From assembly GCA_002346525.1 (NCBI GenBank), contig DDZY01000177.1, positions 1 through 7,619 of the forward strand: a DNA stretch of 7,619 bases, read 5' to 3'. The notes under the pieces were generated by a model that was given only the letters and a program-made list of their open reading frames with translations, was not told the origin of the DNA and did no database searches. Made by a program: the position numbers and the translations under genes. Of the stretch, positions 1 through 5,407 are shown piece by piece (the stretch's first letter is position 1; every line of letters begins with the position of its first letter). The stretch is from Proteobacteria bacterium UBA2996. Lineage in GTDB: Bacteria > Pseudomonadota > Gammaproteobacteria > Arenicellales > UBA868.

Positions 1-602
1 CGGATAAACAAGCCAAACTGTCCTTTGTGAGCGGGACACACCGACAGATCTGAAGGCTCTCCAATGATGCATTGATCAGCAAACGGACCATTGCGTCCGA
101 TCTCGCGGGAACCGATCATCTGCCACTCCTCGTCCGCTACACCGCAGAGAATGAGCGACCCGGACAGGGTGACATCTGCATCCCGAAGCAAGCGCGCCAC
201 CTCAAGATAGCACGCCAGGGCCGCTTTCATATCGCATGACCCCCGGCCGTAGATCCGCCCGTTTTTCTCATGTGGTGTATAGGGATCGTCGTAGCCCTCG
301 GTGGGCACGGTATCCAGATGTCCACACAGCATCAATGACGGACGATCCTGATTGCCGGCGTGCGTGCCGAAAACGTTCGGACGACCGGGCGCTGCCTCTC
401 GGGAGGCGACCGTCAAACCCAATTCATGCATCTGTTCAAGATAATATTCGCCGATCTCCTGCTCCCGGTGACCGGGGCGAGCATCACTCTCCATCGGGTT
501 TTCACTCGGGATGGCAATCATCTCCTTGAGCCAATGGGTGATGGAACTGACCGACACCTGGTCAGAGAGTTCACGGTAAAGATCTGTTGTTTTGGGGTTC
601 AT
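1..602 (-). CDS. M20-family metallohydrolase, ArgE/DapE-type deacetylase (partial, N-terminal 200 residues)
   Basis: Zinc-dependent amidohydrolase of the M20 clan, the group that includes acetylornithine deacetylase (ArgE) and succinyl-diaminopimelate desuccinylase (DapE); such enzymes remove acyl groups from amino acids in the cytoplasm. Seen in the translation: GHLDTVP (residues 94-100, metal ligand His95 and catalytic-site Asp97), GRGSCDMK (119-126, bridging Asp124), DEE (157-159, expected general base and metal ligand) and GEPSD (181-185, expected metal ligand Glu182), then AHKGQFGL. All core metal residues of the visible half are intact. The gene runs off the left edge, so the dimerisation domain and the last histidine ligand are not visible. 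Start: ATG at 602-600; an in-frame ATG at 617-615 would add five residues. Neither has a clear ribosome-binding site, and an in-frame TAG lies further upstream. ArgE-like is the best subgroup guess, but substrate cannot be fixed from this half. It is divergent from sohB. Confidence 0.9.
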   Translation of the reverse strand, partial: MNPKTTDLYRELSDQVSVSSITHWLKEMIAIPSENPMESDARPGHREQEIGEYYLEQMHELGLTVASREAAPGRPNVFGTHAGNQDRPSLMLCGHLDTVPTEGYDDPYTPHEKNGRIYGRGSCDMKAALACYLEVARLLRDADVTLSGSLILCGVADEEWQMIGSREIGRNGPFADQCIIGEPSDLSVCPAHKGQFGLFI

Positions 603-704
603 CGAACGCGGTACCATTTCTTGGATTTTTCCATCATGTTCGGGAGATGCACTCTATTGGATACTTTTCGGCCGGCGCAACATAGCACGAAACCGTTCCG
701 CCAA

Positions 705-713
705 TGCTACACT
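705..713 (+). promoter_or_regulatory. candidate extended -10 promoter for sohB
   Basis: The bases TGCTACACT fit an extended -10 element (TG, one base, then TACACT, 4 of 6 matches to TATAAT). No good -35 box sits 17 bases upstream, which extended -10 promoters tolerate. The predicted transcript would start near 720 and leave about 26 bases of leader before sohB, including a GGAAAG ribosome-binding site. This is a motif match only. I found no convincing promoter for the divergent M20 gene in the same 143-base gap. Confidence 0.3.
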
Positions 714-745
714 CGCCGTCCCTTTAGACTCGATCTGGAAAGTCC

Positions 746-1780
746 ATGGCCTACTTGGCGGAATACGGCCTGTTTTTTGCAAAAGCCCTTACGCTTTTTC
801 TGTTAATTGTCGGCATTCTGCTGAGTGCCGTCGGCGTCGCCATGCGTAATCGCCATACACCGTCTGAACAAATTGACGTAAAGCGGATCAATGATCGCTT
901 CCGGGATATGGCTGACGCGATCGAGATGGCAACCCTGCCTCCGGCGCTCGTAAAAAAACGACAAAAAGCGCAAAAGAAAGAACGAAAAGCCCAGGCCAAG
1001 TCTGAGAAGAATGCGCCAGAGGAGCCCAAGAAGCGGGTTTTCGTACTGAACTTCAATGGTGACATCCGTGCGAGCGAAGTCGCCCTGCTGCGCGAGGAAG
1101 TGACAGCCATTCTGCTCGGGGTACGTGAAGGCGATGAAGTGCTGGTCAGGCTGGAGAGTGCCGGCGGCATGGTCCACGCCTATGGTCTTGCTGCTTCCCA
1201 GATCATGCGTCTTCGTGATGCTGGGGTCGATGTCACGGTCTCGGTCGACAAAGTCGCCGCCAGTGGCGGCTATTTGATGGCTTGCGTAGCAAACCGCATA
1301 CTGGCGGCCCCTTTCGCCGTGATTGGTTCCATTGGCGTGGTCGCGGAGATACCCAACTTTAACCGCCTGCTGAAAAAGCACGATATTGATTATGAGCAGA
1401 TCTCCGCCGGGGAATACAAACGGACAATCAGCATGTTGGGGGAAACCACTGACAGGGCACGGGCCAAGGTAAAAGAAGAGGTAGAGCAGACCCATACGCT
1501 CTTTAAGGATTTCGTTAAAGCCCGTCGACCCATCGTTGATCTTGACGCCGTCGCGACAGGCGAACATTGGCTCGGAAGTCAGGCGTATCAACTCAAACTG
1601 GTGGATGACATCCGTACGAGCGATGACTATCTCATGAGCCTTCGCGACACCGCTGATATCTTTGAGGTCGAATACACCATCAAGAAGAAAGTGCTCGACC
1701 GTCTATCAGGCCTCATTGGCCAGCTAGGCCGGGGGCGAGTGCTATCCAATAGTGATGCTCCCATCACCCGGCTGTCGTGA
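746..1780 (+). CDS. sohB: SohB-type inner-membrane serine peptidase (S49 family)
   Basis: Probable membrane-bound peptidase of the SppA/SohB (S49) family. E. coli SohB was found as a multicopy suppressor of a degP (htrA) defect, so a role in envelope protein turnover is likely. The protein has 344 residues, against about 349 in E. coli. Residues 1-33 form an N-terminal membrane helix with the family start EYGLFFAK. A Lys/Arg/Ala-rich, probably coiled linker spans about 65-97, and the S49 domain covers about 97-300. The expected Ser-Lys dyad is Ser173 in DKVAASGGY and Lys225 in GEYKRT. Other family blocks present are GMVHAYGLAASQ, GSIGVV, PNFNR and ATGEHW. One oddity: the oxyanion-loop motif reads LESAGG (136-141), where E. 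coli has LESPGG. The ATG follows GGAAAG at about five bases. It heads a plus-strand run, with the next gene nine bases on in the same reading frame. Confidence 0.95.
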   Translation: MAYLAEYGLFFAKALTLFLLIVGILLSAVGVAMRNRHTPSEQIDVKRINDRFRDMADAIEMATLPPALVKKRQKAQKKERKAQAKSEKNAPEEPKKRVFVLNFNGDIRASEVALLREEVTAILLGVREGDEVLVRLESAGGMVHAYGLAASQIMRLRDAGVDVTVSVDKVAASGGYLMACVANRILAAPFAVIGSIGVVAEIPNFNRLLKKHDIDYEQISAGEYKRTISMLGETTDRARAKVKEEVEQTHTLFKDFVKARRPIVDLDAVATGEHWLGSQAYQLKLVDDIRTSDDYLMSLRDTADIFEVEYTIKKKVLDRLSGLIGQLGRGRVLSNSDAPITRLS

Positions 1781-1789
1781 GATGCTCCA

Positions 1790-2314
1790 GTGATCTATCA
1801 ACTGGGAGACCAGGTTCCGCAGGTGGAAAAGGACGTTTACGTCGCCCCCAGCGCTGATGTGATCGGATCCGTCAGCCTAGGTTCCCGTTCCAGCGTCTGG
1901 TTTGGTGCAGTCCTTCGGGGAGATAACGACCAGATCTCGATCGGCGCCAGAAGCAACATTCAGGACAATACCGTGATCCATGTGGATGCGGGCGTACCGG
2001 TGACAATCGGCGACGACGTCTCTATCGGTCACAGCGTAGTGATCCATGGATGCACGATCTGCAACAAGGCACTGATCGGCAACGGCGCTGTGGTTCTGGA
2101 TTTTGCAGAGATTGGCGAAAGCAGTCTCGTAGGCGCCAATGCCCTGGTGACAGAACGCAAACGCTTCCCAGCAAGATCGCTGATCCTTGGCTCGCCCGCA
2201 AAAGTAATCCGCGAACTCACCGACGAAGAAGTCGAGCAGCTCAGCCGCAACGTCGAGAGTTATCTCAAGAAAGCACAGCGCTATCGGACGGGCCTGCACG
2301 CATTGCCCTCGTAG
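1790..2314 (+). CDS. gamma-class carbonic anhydrase-like hexapeptide protein (YrdA/PaaY family)
   Basis: A 174-residue left-handed beta-helix protein made of hexapeptide repeats (about residues 15-140), followed by a C-terminal helix (about 144-165, starting TDEEVEQL) that packs on the helix in this family. The three metal-binding histidines of gamma carbonic anhydrases are present: His64 (VIHVD), His81 and His86 (IGHSVVIHG), with the usual 16- and 4-residue spacings. The RGD turn (43-45) is also typical. The protein lacks the long acidic loop of the archaeal Cam enzyme, so it belongs to the short bacterial group; some members hydrate CO2, others have unclear roles, so activity should not be assumed. 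The start is GTG at 1790, because an in-frame TGA (the sohB stop) lies only three codons upstream and the N-terminus then matches family length. No strong ribosome-binding site is visible; translation may be coupled to sohB. Confidence 0.92.
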   Translation: MIYQLGDQVPQVEKDVYVAPSADVIGSVSLGSRSSVWFGAVLRGDNDQISIGARSNIQDNTVIHVDAGVPVTIGDDVSIGHSVVIHGCTICNKALIGNGAVVLDFAEIGESSLVGANALVTERKRFPARSLILGSPAKVIRELTDEEVEQLSRNVESYLKKAQRYRTGLHALPS

Positions 2315-2360
2315 CGTCCGTCGTCAGATCTTCCAAGGCAAAGTTGTCGCGCCAGACATG

Positions 2361-2383
2361 GACATGTTGCAGTGCAGCATGTC
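2361..2383 (+). promoter_or_regulatory. stem-loop in the panC leader
   Basis: Arms GACATGTTGC (2361-2370) and GCAGCATGTC (2374-2383) form a 10-bp stem with one G-U pair and a three-base AGT loop. An extra GACATG copy (2355-2360) sits directly before it, offering a competing pairing with CATGTC at 2378-2383. The structure ends 15 bases before the chosen panC ATG. No U-run follows, so it does not look like an intrinsic terminator. It could be an operator dyad or an mRNA element affecting panC translation; the sequence does not say which. Confidence 0.45.
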
Positions 2384-2398
2384 ATACTGATTACCGAG

Positions 2399-3256
2399 AT
2401 GCTGCAGCTTGAATCCCCTATCGATGCCGAGCGTTGGTGCTCTGACCAGCGACACCGCGGCGAAACGCTTGGCTTTGTGCCTACCATGGGTGCACTGCAC
2501 AAAGGTCATCTTTCGCTGGTAACCCGGGCTCGAGCAGAGAACAGCGTTTGCTGTGTCAGTATCTTTATCAATCCGCTGCAGTTTGAGGATCGCAGGGACT
2601 ACGAGACCTATCCCCGGGATACCGGGTCTGATCTCGTACTGCTTGAGGCCCAGGGATGTGACATGGTCTTTATGGGCAACCTCAAACAATTTTTCCCTGA
2701 GGTCTCTGACCTCAGCAAGATCGACATCCTTCCAGCAGGACCTCATGGCTTGGGACTTGAGGAAAAATTCCGACCGGGGCATCTCGACGGCGTCCGAACC
2801 ATCGTGGAGCGACTCTTTCGGACTGTGGGAGTGTCGAGAGTGTATTTCGGTGAAAAAGACTTTCAACAGACTCTGGTGGTATCTGACCTTGCGCGAGAGA
2901 TGGGTTATCCCAGCATTGTGGTGTGCCCCACGGTTCGGGAAGATTCAGGCCTGGCTCTGTCATCCCGCAATGTCCTGCTGAGCCAGGATGACAAAAGTCG
3001 GGCGGAGCAAATTTATCCAGCACTTCTTGCGGCGCGTGACGCCTGGCTATCAGGCGAGCGGACTGCGGGCGTCCTCTCTGCAGTCATGACAGACTGCCTC
3101 AACCATGACGGAATCGTAGTCGAATATGCGGAAGTCCGGGACCCGGCCAGATGGACTGCCGAGCCACCGCAAACCCCACTTTTGCGCGCGCAGGCACTCA
3201 TTGCGGCACGTGTCGGGTCGGTGCGCCTGATTGATAACCTCAGACTAGATCAGTAG
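2399..3256 (+). CDS. panC: pantothenate synthetase (pantoate--beta-alanine ligase)
   Basis: Cytoplasmic enzyme of the last step of pantothenate (vitamin B5) synthesis: pantoate + beta-alanine + ATP give pantothenate + AMP + PPi through pantoyl adenylate. It has 285 residues, normal for the family. Motifs: PTMGALHKGH (28-37, nucleotide-binding HxGH with His34 and His37), FINPLQF (56-62), RPGH (125-128), YFGEKDFQQ (149-157, with Lys153, Asp154 and the QQ pair) and GLALSSRN (184-191). The ATG at 2399 puts PTMG at residue 28, exactly as in E. coli PanC. An in-frame GTG at 2372 would add nine residues, but it lies in the loop of the upstream stem-loop. The adenylate loop reads EDSGLALSSRN, where many homologues have DG instead of SG; this is probably natural variation. 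panB, often its neighbour, is absent here. The gene may be read with the upstream carbonic anhydrase gene or from its own leader. Confidence 0.95.
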   Translation: MLQLESPIDAERWCSDQRHRGETLGFVPTMGALHKGHLSLVTRARAENSVCCVSIFINPLQFEDRRDYETYPRDTGSDLVLLEAQGCDMVFMGNLKQFFPEVSDLSKIDILPAGPHGLGLEEKFRPGHLDGVRTIVERLFRTVGVSRVYFGEKDFQQTLVVSDLAREMGYPSIVVCPTVREDSGLALSSRNVLLSQDDKSRAEQIYPALLAARDAWLSGERTAGVLSAVMTDCLNHDGIVVEYAEVRDPARWTAEPPQTPLLRAQALIAARVGSVRLIDNLRLDQ

Positions 3257-3268
3257 CGCGACCCAACC

Positions 3269-3290
3269 GCACCAAGCCGTTGGTGTTCTC
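3269..3290. terminator. weak hairpin in the convergent panC/mmsA gap
   Basis: CACCAA (3270-3275) and TTGGTG (3280-3285) pair perfectly around a GCCG loop, with one extra G-U pair possible at the base. It lies between the panC stop and the mmsA stop, where a bidirectional terminator would be expected. The following bases (TTCTC on the plus strand, none T-rich on the minus strand) make a poor U-tract, so the terminator call rests mainly on position. Confidence 0.35.
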
Positions 3291-3299
3291 CCGAGCTTT

Positions 3300-4817
3300 C
3301 TAGTGCTCACCGCCCGCCTTGAAGTTGAACACAGCTCCCTCTTTGATTCCGGAGGGCCAACGCGACGTCAACGTCTTCATTCGGGTGTAAAACCGGACCC
3401 CCTCGGGACCATGCATATAGTGATCGCCAAAGAGCGATCGTTTCCAACCCCCAAAACTGTGGAAAGCCAGCGGCACCGGAATCGGAACATTGACACCCAC
3501 CATGCCGATCCGGGCGCGATGCCCGAAATCGCGCGCGGTATCACCGTCGCGGGTAAATATCGCCGTCCCGTTTCCGTACTCGTGATCATTGACGAGTTCC
3601 AACGCTTCCTCATAGCTGGCGACGCGAACCACTGACAGCACGGGTCCGAAAATTTCATCCCGATAAATATCCATCGCAGAGGTAACCCGATCAAATACGG
3701 TTGCTCCCACAAAACATCCCTGCTCGTATCCCGAAATTGAGATATCACGGCCATCGACCACGAGATCGGCGCCTTCTTCCACACCCCGATCGATATAGCT
3801 CTTGATCCGGTCACGCGCGTCCGGGGTGATGACCGGACCCATCTCAGCACCGTCCTGGTCATAGGCGCCTACTTTGAGTGTCTCAATCCGGGGGACGAGT
3901 TGCTCCATCATTCGATCAGCCGTCTCATCGCCGACAACGACGACAACCGAAATCGCCATGCAGCGTTCTCCCGCAGAACCGTAAGCGGCACCCATCACCG
4001 CGTCGACCACCTGCCCCATATCGGCATCAGGCATCACGATCATGTGATTCTTCGCGCCGCACAGGGCCTGAACCCTTTTGCCATGTGCGCAACCCGTCCG
4101 ATAAATATGTTCACCCACCGTAGTGGAGCCCACGAAACTCACCGCCTGAACGGTCGGATCGGTCAGTAGGGTATCCACGGCTTCTTTATCCCCGTTGATG
4201 ACATTGAGCACCCCATCCGGCAGGCCTGCCTCGGTCATCAGCCGCGCCATGTATCCGGCACAGGAAGGATCGCGCTCAGAAGGCTTGAGTACAAAAGTAT
4301 TGCCGCATGCGATCGCAACCGGAAACATCCACATGGGCACCATCGCCGGAAAGTTGAACGGCGTAATGCCGGCGACCACGCCCAGAGGCTGGCGCATGCT
4401 CCAGGAATCGACGCCGTTGGACACGCCTTCGCTGAACTCGCCCTTCAGCAGCTGCGGAATGCCGCAGGCAAATTCGACCACTTCCAGGCCGCGCGTGATC
4501 GAGCCCTTCGCATCCTCTACAGTCTTGCCGTGTTCGGAGGAGAGAAGCCGGGCCAACTCATCCATGTTCTGAATCAAAAGCTCGCGATACCGGTACAGCA
4601 CCTGCACCCGACGGGCGGGCGGTACTTCGGCCCAATCGATAAACGCTTCTGCTGCATTGGCAATCGCGTGGCGCACCTCGTCGGCGCCCGCCAATGCCAC
4701 CTGCCGGGCCACTTCTCCTGTAGCGGGATTGTAAACATCACCATATCGCCCACTGGATCCTGAAACGACCCGGCCGCCAATGTAATGACCGACTTCTTCC
4801 TTGACTGCTGTATCCAT
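3300..4817 (-). CDS. mmsA: CoA-acylating methylmalonate/malonate-semialdehyde dehydrogenase
   Basis: NAD-dependent aldehyde dehydrogenase that uses CoA to convert methylmalonate semialdehyde (valine route) to propionyl-CoA, or malonate semialdehyde (from beta-alanine) to acetyl-CoA, with loss of CO2. At 505 residues it has the usual length. Seen: TPFNFP (152-157, with Asn155), VLKPSE (176-181, cofactor-binding Lys178), FVGST (228-232) and nucleophile Cys286 in GSAGERCMA. The ALDH general-base glutamate motif is replaced by LCGAKNH (252-258), a hallmark of this CoA-dependent subgroup. Arg109 and Arg285 fit the substrate-carboxylate arginines described for Bacillus IolA (inference by position). 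The C-terminal SRWPSG...FNF tail is also typical. The ATG at 4817 has AAGGAA eight bases upstream. A BauC-like 3-oxopropanoate dehydrogenase role is possible and cannot be separated from MmsA by sequence alone. It is convergent with panC. Confidence 0.95.
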   Translation of the reverse strand: MDTAVKEEVGHYIGGRVVSGSSGRYGDVYNPATGEVARQVALAGADEVRHAIANAAEAFIDWAEVPPARRVQVLYRYRELLIQNMDELARLLSSEHGKTVEDAKGSITRGLEVVEFACGIPQLLKGEFSEGVSNGVDSWSMRQPLGVVAGITPFNFPAMVPMWMFPVAIACGNTFVLKPSERDPSCAGYMARLMTEAGLPDGVLNVINGDKEAVDTLLTDPTVQAVSFVGSTTVGEHIYRTGCAHGKRVQALCGAKNHMIVMPDADMGQVVDAVMGAAYGSAGERCMAISVVVVVGDETADRMMEQLVPRIETLKVGAYDQDGAEMGPVITPDARDRIKSYIDRGVEEGADLVVDGRDISISGYEQGCFVGATVFDRVTSAMDIYRDEIFGPVLSVVRVASYEEALELVNDHEYGNGTAIFTRDGDTARDFGHRARIGMVGVNVPIPVPLAFHSFGGWKRSLFGDHYMHGPEGVRFYTRMKTLTSRWPSGIKEGAVFNFKAGGEH

Positions 4818-4818
4818 G

Positions 4819-4866
4819 ATGCTAATTCCTTGACTCCTTTACATAGCGGGTCATGCTAACTTCCTT
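4819..4866 (-). repeat. imperfect direct repeat duplicating the mmsA ribosome-binding site
   Basis: On the minus strand AAGGAAGTTAGCAT (4866-4853) recurs as AAGGAATTAGCAT (4831-4819), 35 bases apart with one base missing in the second copy. Each copy places AAGGAA a short distance before an ATG: the first before a short leader ORF, the second before mmsA. It looks like a small local duplication of the translation start region. Its function, if any, is unknown. Confidence 0.55.
4822..4854 (-). CDS. possible 10-residue leader peptide upstream of mmsA
   Basis: A short ORF reading MTRYVKESRN and then TAG, with AAGGAA six bases before its ATG. Its stop lies four bases before the mmsA ATG, and its second half covers the mmsA ribosome-binding site (AAGGAA at 4831-4826), so translation of the leader could couple to or compete with mmsA. 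There is no run of one codon or of the pathway's amino acids (only a single Val), so classic attenuation is not evident. No homology can be judged at this length; it may be a chance by-product of the repeat described at 4819-4866. Confidence 0.3.
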   Translation of the reverse strand: MTRYVKESRN

Positions 4867-4895
4867 CATACATACCCGTTCATTGTTCAAACACT

Positions 4896-5294
4896 ATGCG
4901 AAAACACCGCTTTGAGCGTACGGATCTGTGCCGTGCCCTCTCCCTGAAACTGCGGGCGCTCTCGCTGGGACTCCTTCTGGTAGTGCCGATTGTCGGCTTT
5001 TCGCAGAAACTTCACAAGTTCGACAACCTGGTTGAAGTGGTCTATTTTTTCGAGGTGACCATTTATTGTGGCCTTGCGACAGACACCGTAATAAAGGGAT
5101 ACCACCGTCTCGAAAACGACTTCCGCCAGACTCATAATCTCACTTCGGAAGAGATGGATAAGCAGCGCGGTAAAGGATGGAACCTGGCTCATGCCGAATG
5201 GCAAAACCGGGGGCTAGGCGGATTCCGAGCGTGGTGTGCCGGCGAGGGCCACGAGGCTGCCAAGGCACTTTCTTCTTTCGCGCCGCCAGCGTAG
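4896..5294 (+). CDS. small exported protein of unknown function, two mature cysteines
   Basis: I do not recognise this 132-residue protein. It begins with basic residues and then a hydrophobic stretch (about 22-35, LSLGLLLVVPIVGF) that looks like a Sec signal peptide, with a possible cut after Ser36 (GFS/Q). The mature part, about 96 residues, has two cysteines (Cys58 in IYCGLA and Cys114 in RAWCAG) that could form a disulphide in the periplasm. A charged, probably helical middle (70-103) leads to a Trp/Gly-rich block (WQNRGLGGFRAWC), which looks like a conserved core. The ATG at 4896 has no visible ribosome-binding site, so a leaderless or weak start is possible; no better in-frame start precedes the signal peptide. 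It is divergent from mmsA, with 41 bases between it and the mmsA leader ORF. An aminotransferase follows on the same strand after 113 bases. Confidence 0.7.
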   Translation: MRKHRFERTDLCRALSLKLRALSLGLLLVVPIVGFSQKLHKFDNLVEVVYFFEVTIYCGLATDTVIKGYHRLENDFRQTHNLTSEEMDKQRGKGWNLAHAEWQNRGLGGFRAWCAGEGHEAAKALSSFAPPA

Positions 5295-5317
5295 TCCTGC
5301 TTGTTGATTACATTAAA

Positions 5318-5346
5318 TAAGGGCAGAATCTTTCCCGATGCCCTTA
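5318..5346 (+). promoter_or_regulatory. inverted repeat upstream of the aminotransferase (candidate operator)
   Basis: TAAGGGC (5318-5324) and GCCCTTA (5340-5346) are perfect inverted copies separated by 15 bases, so their centres lie 22 bases apart, about two helical turns, on one face of the DNA. That spacing suits a dimeric regulator. A weak promoter-like pair, TTGTTG (5301-5306) and CAGAAT (5324-5329) with a 17-base spacer, overlaps it. No T-run follows, so a terminator for the preceding gene is less likely. The regulator is not identifiable and none is encoded in the window. Confidence 0.35.
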
Positions 5347-5407
5347 GCCGCCCGCCAACCGTGAACACCAAGACCGGTCGACACTTTTTGACCTTATCGA
5401 GACTGCC

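Noticed and set aside
1..602. M20 enzyme as N-carbamoyl-beta-alanine amidohydrolase supplying beta-alanine to the neighbouring genes
   Set aside because: That HyuC/allantoate amidohydrolase branch carries a different His motif (GSHLDSVP type followed by a GxFDG block). The GHLDTVP, GRGSCDMK and GEPSD motifs here fit the ArgE/DapE branch.
657..685. TTGGAT (657-662) with ACATAG (680-685) as a sohB promoter
   Set aside because: The spacing of 17 is right, but the -10 match is poor; the TGCTACACT element nearer the gene is better.
803..1591. Long minus-strand open frame opposite sohB
   Set aside because: It overlaps an unmistakable SohB gene, has no recognisable domain, and reads like an antisense shadow of coding sequence.
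2372..2398. GTG at 2372 as the panC start
   Set aside because: It adds nine residues absent from E. coli PanC, lies inside the stem-loop, and has no ribosome-binding site. The ATG at 2399 gives the exact family N-terminal length.
2324..2866. Minus-strand open frame opposite panC
   Set aside because: It is covered by panC, which has all family motifs. No ribosome-binding site or domain supports it.
3377..3862. Second minus-strand open frame inside mmsA
   Set aside because: It is a different frame of the mmsA strand, fully inside the conserved dehydrogenase, with no motifs of its own.
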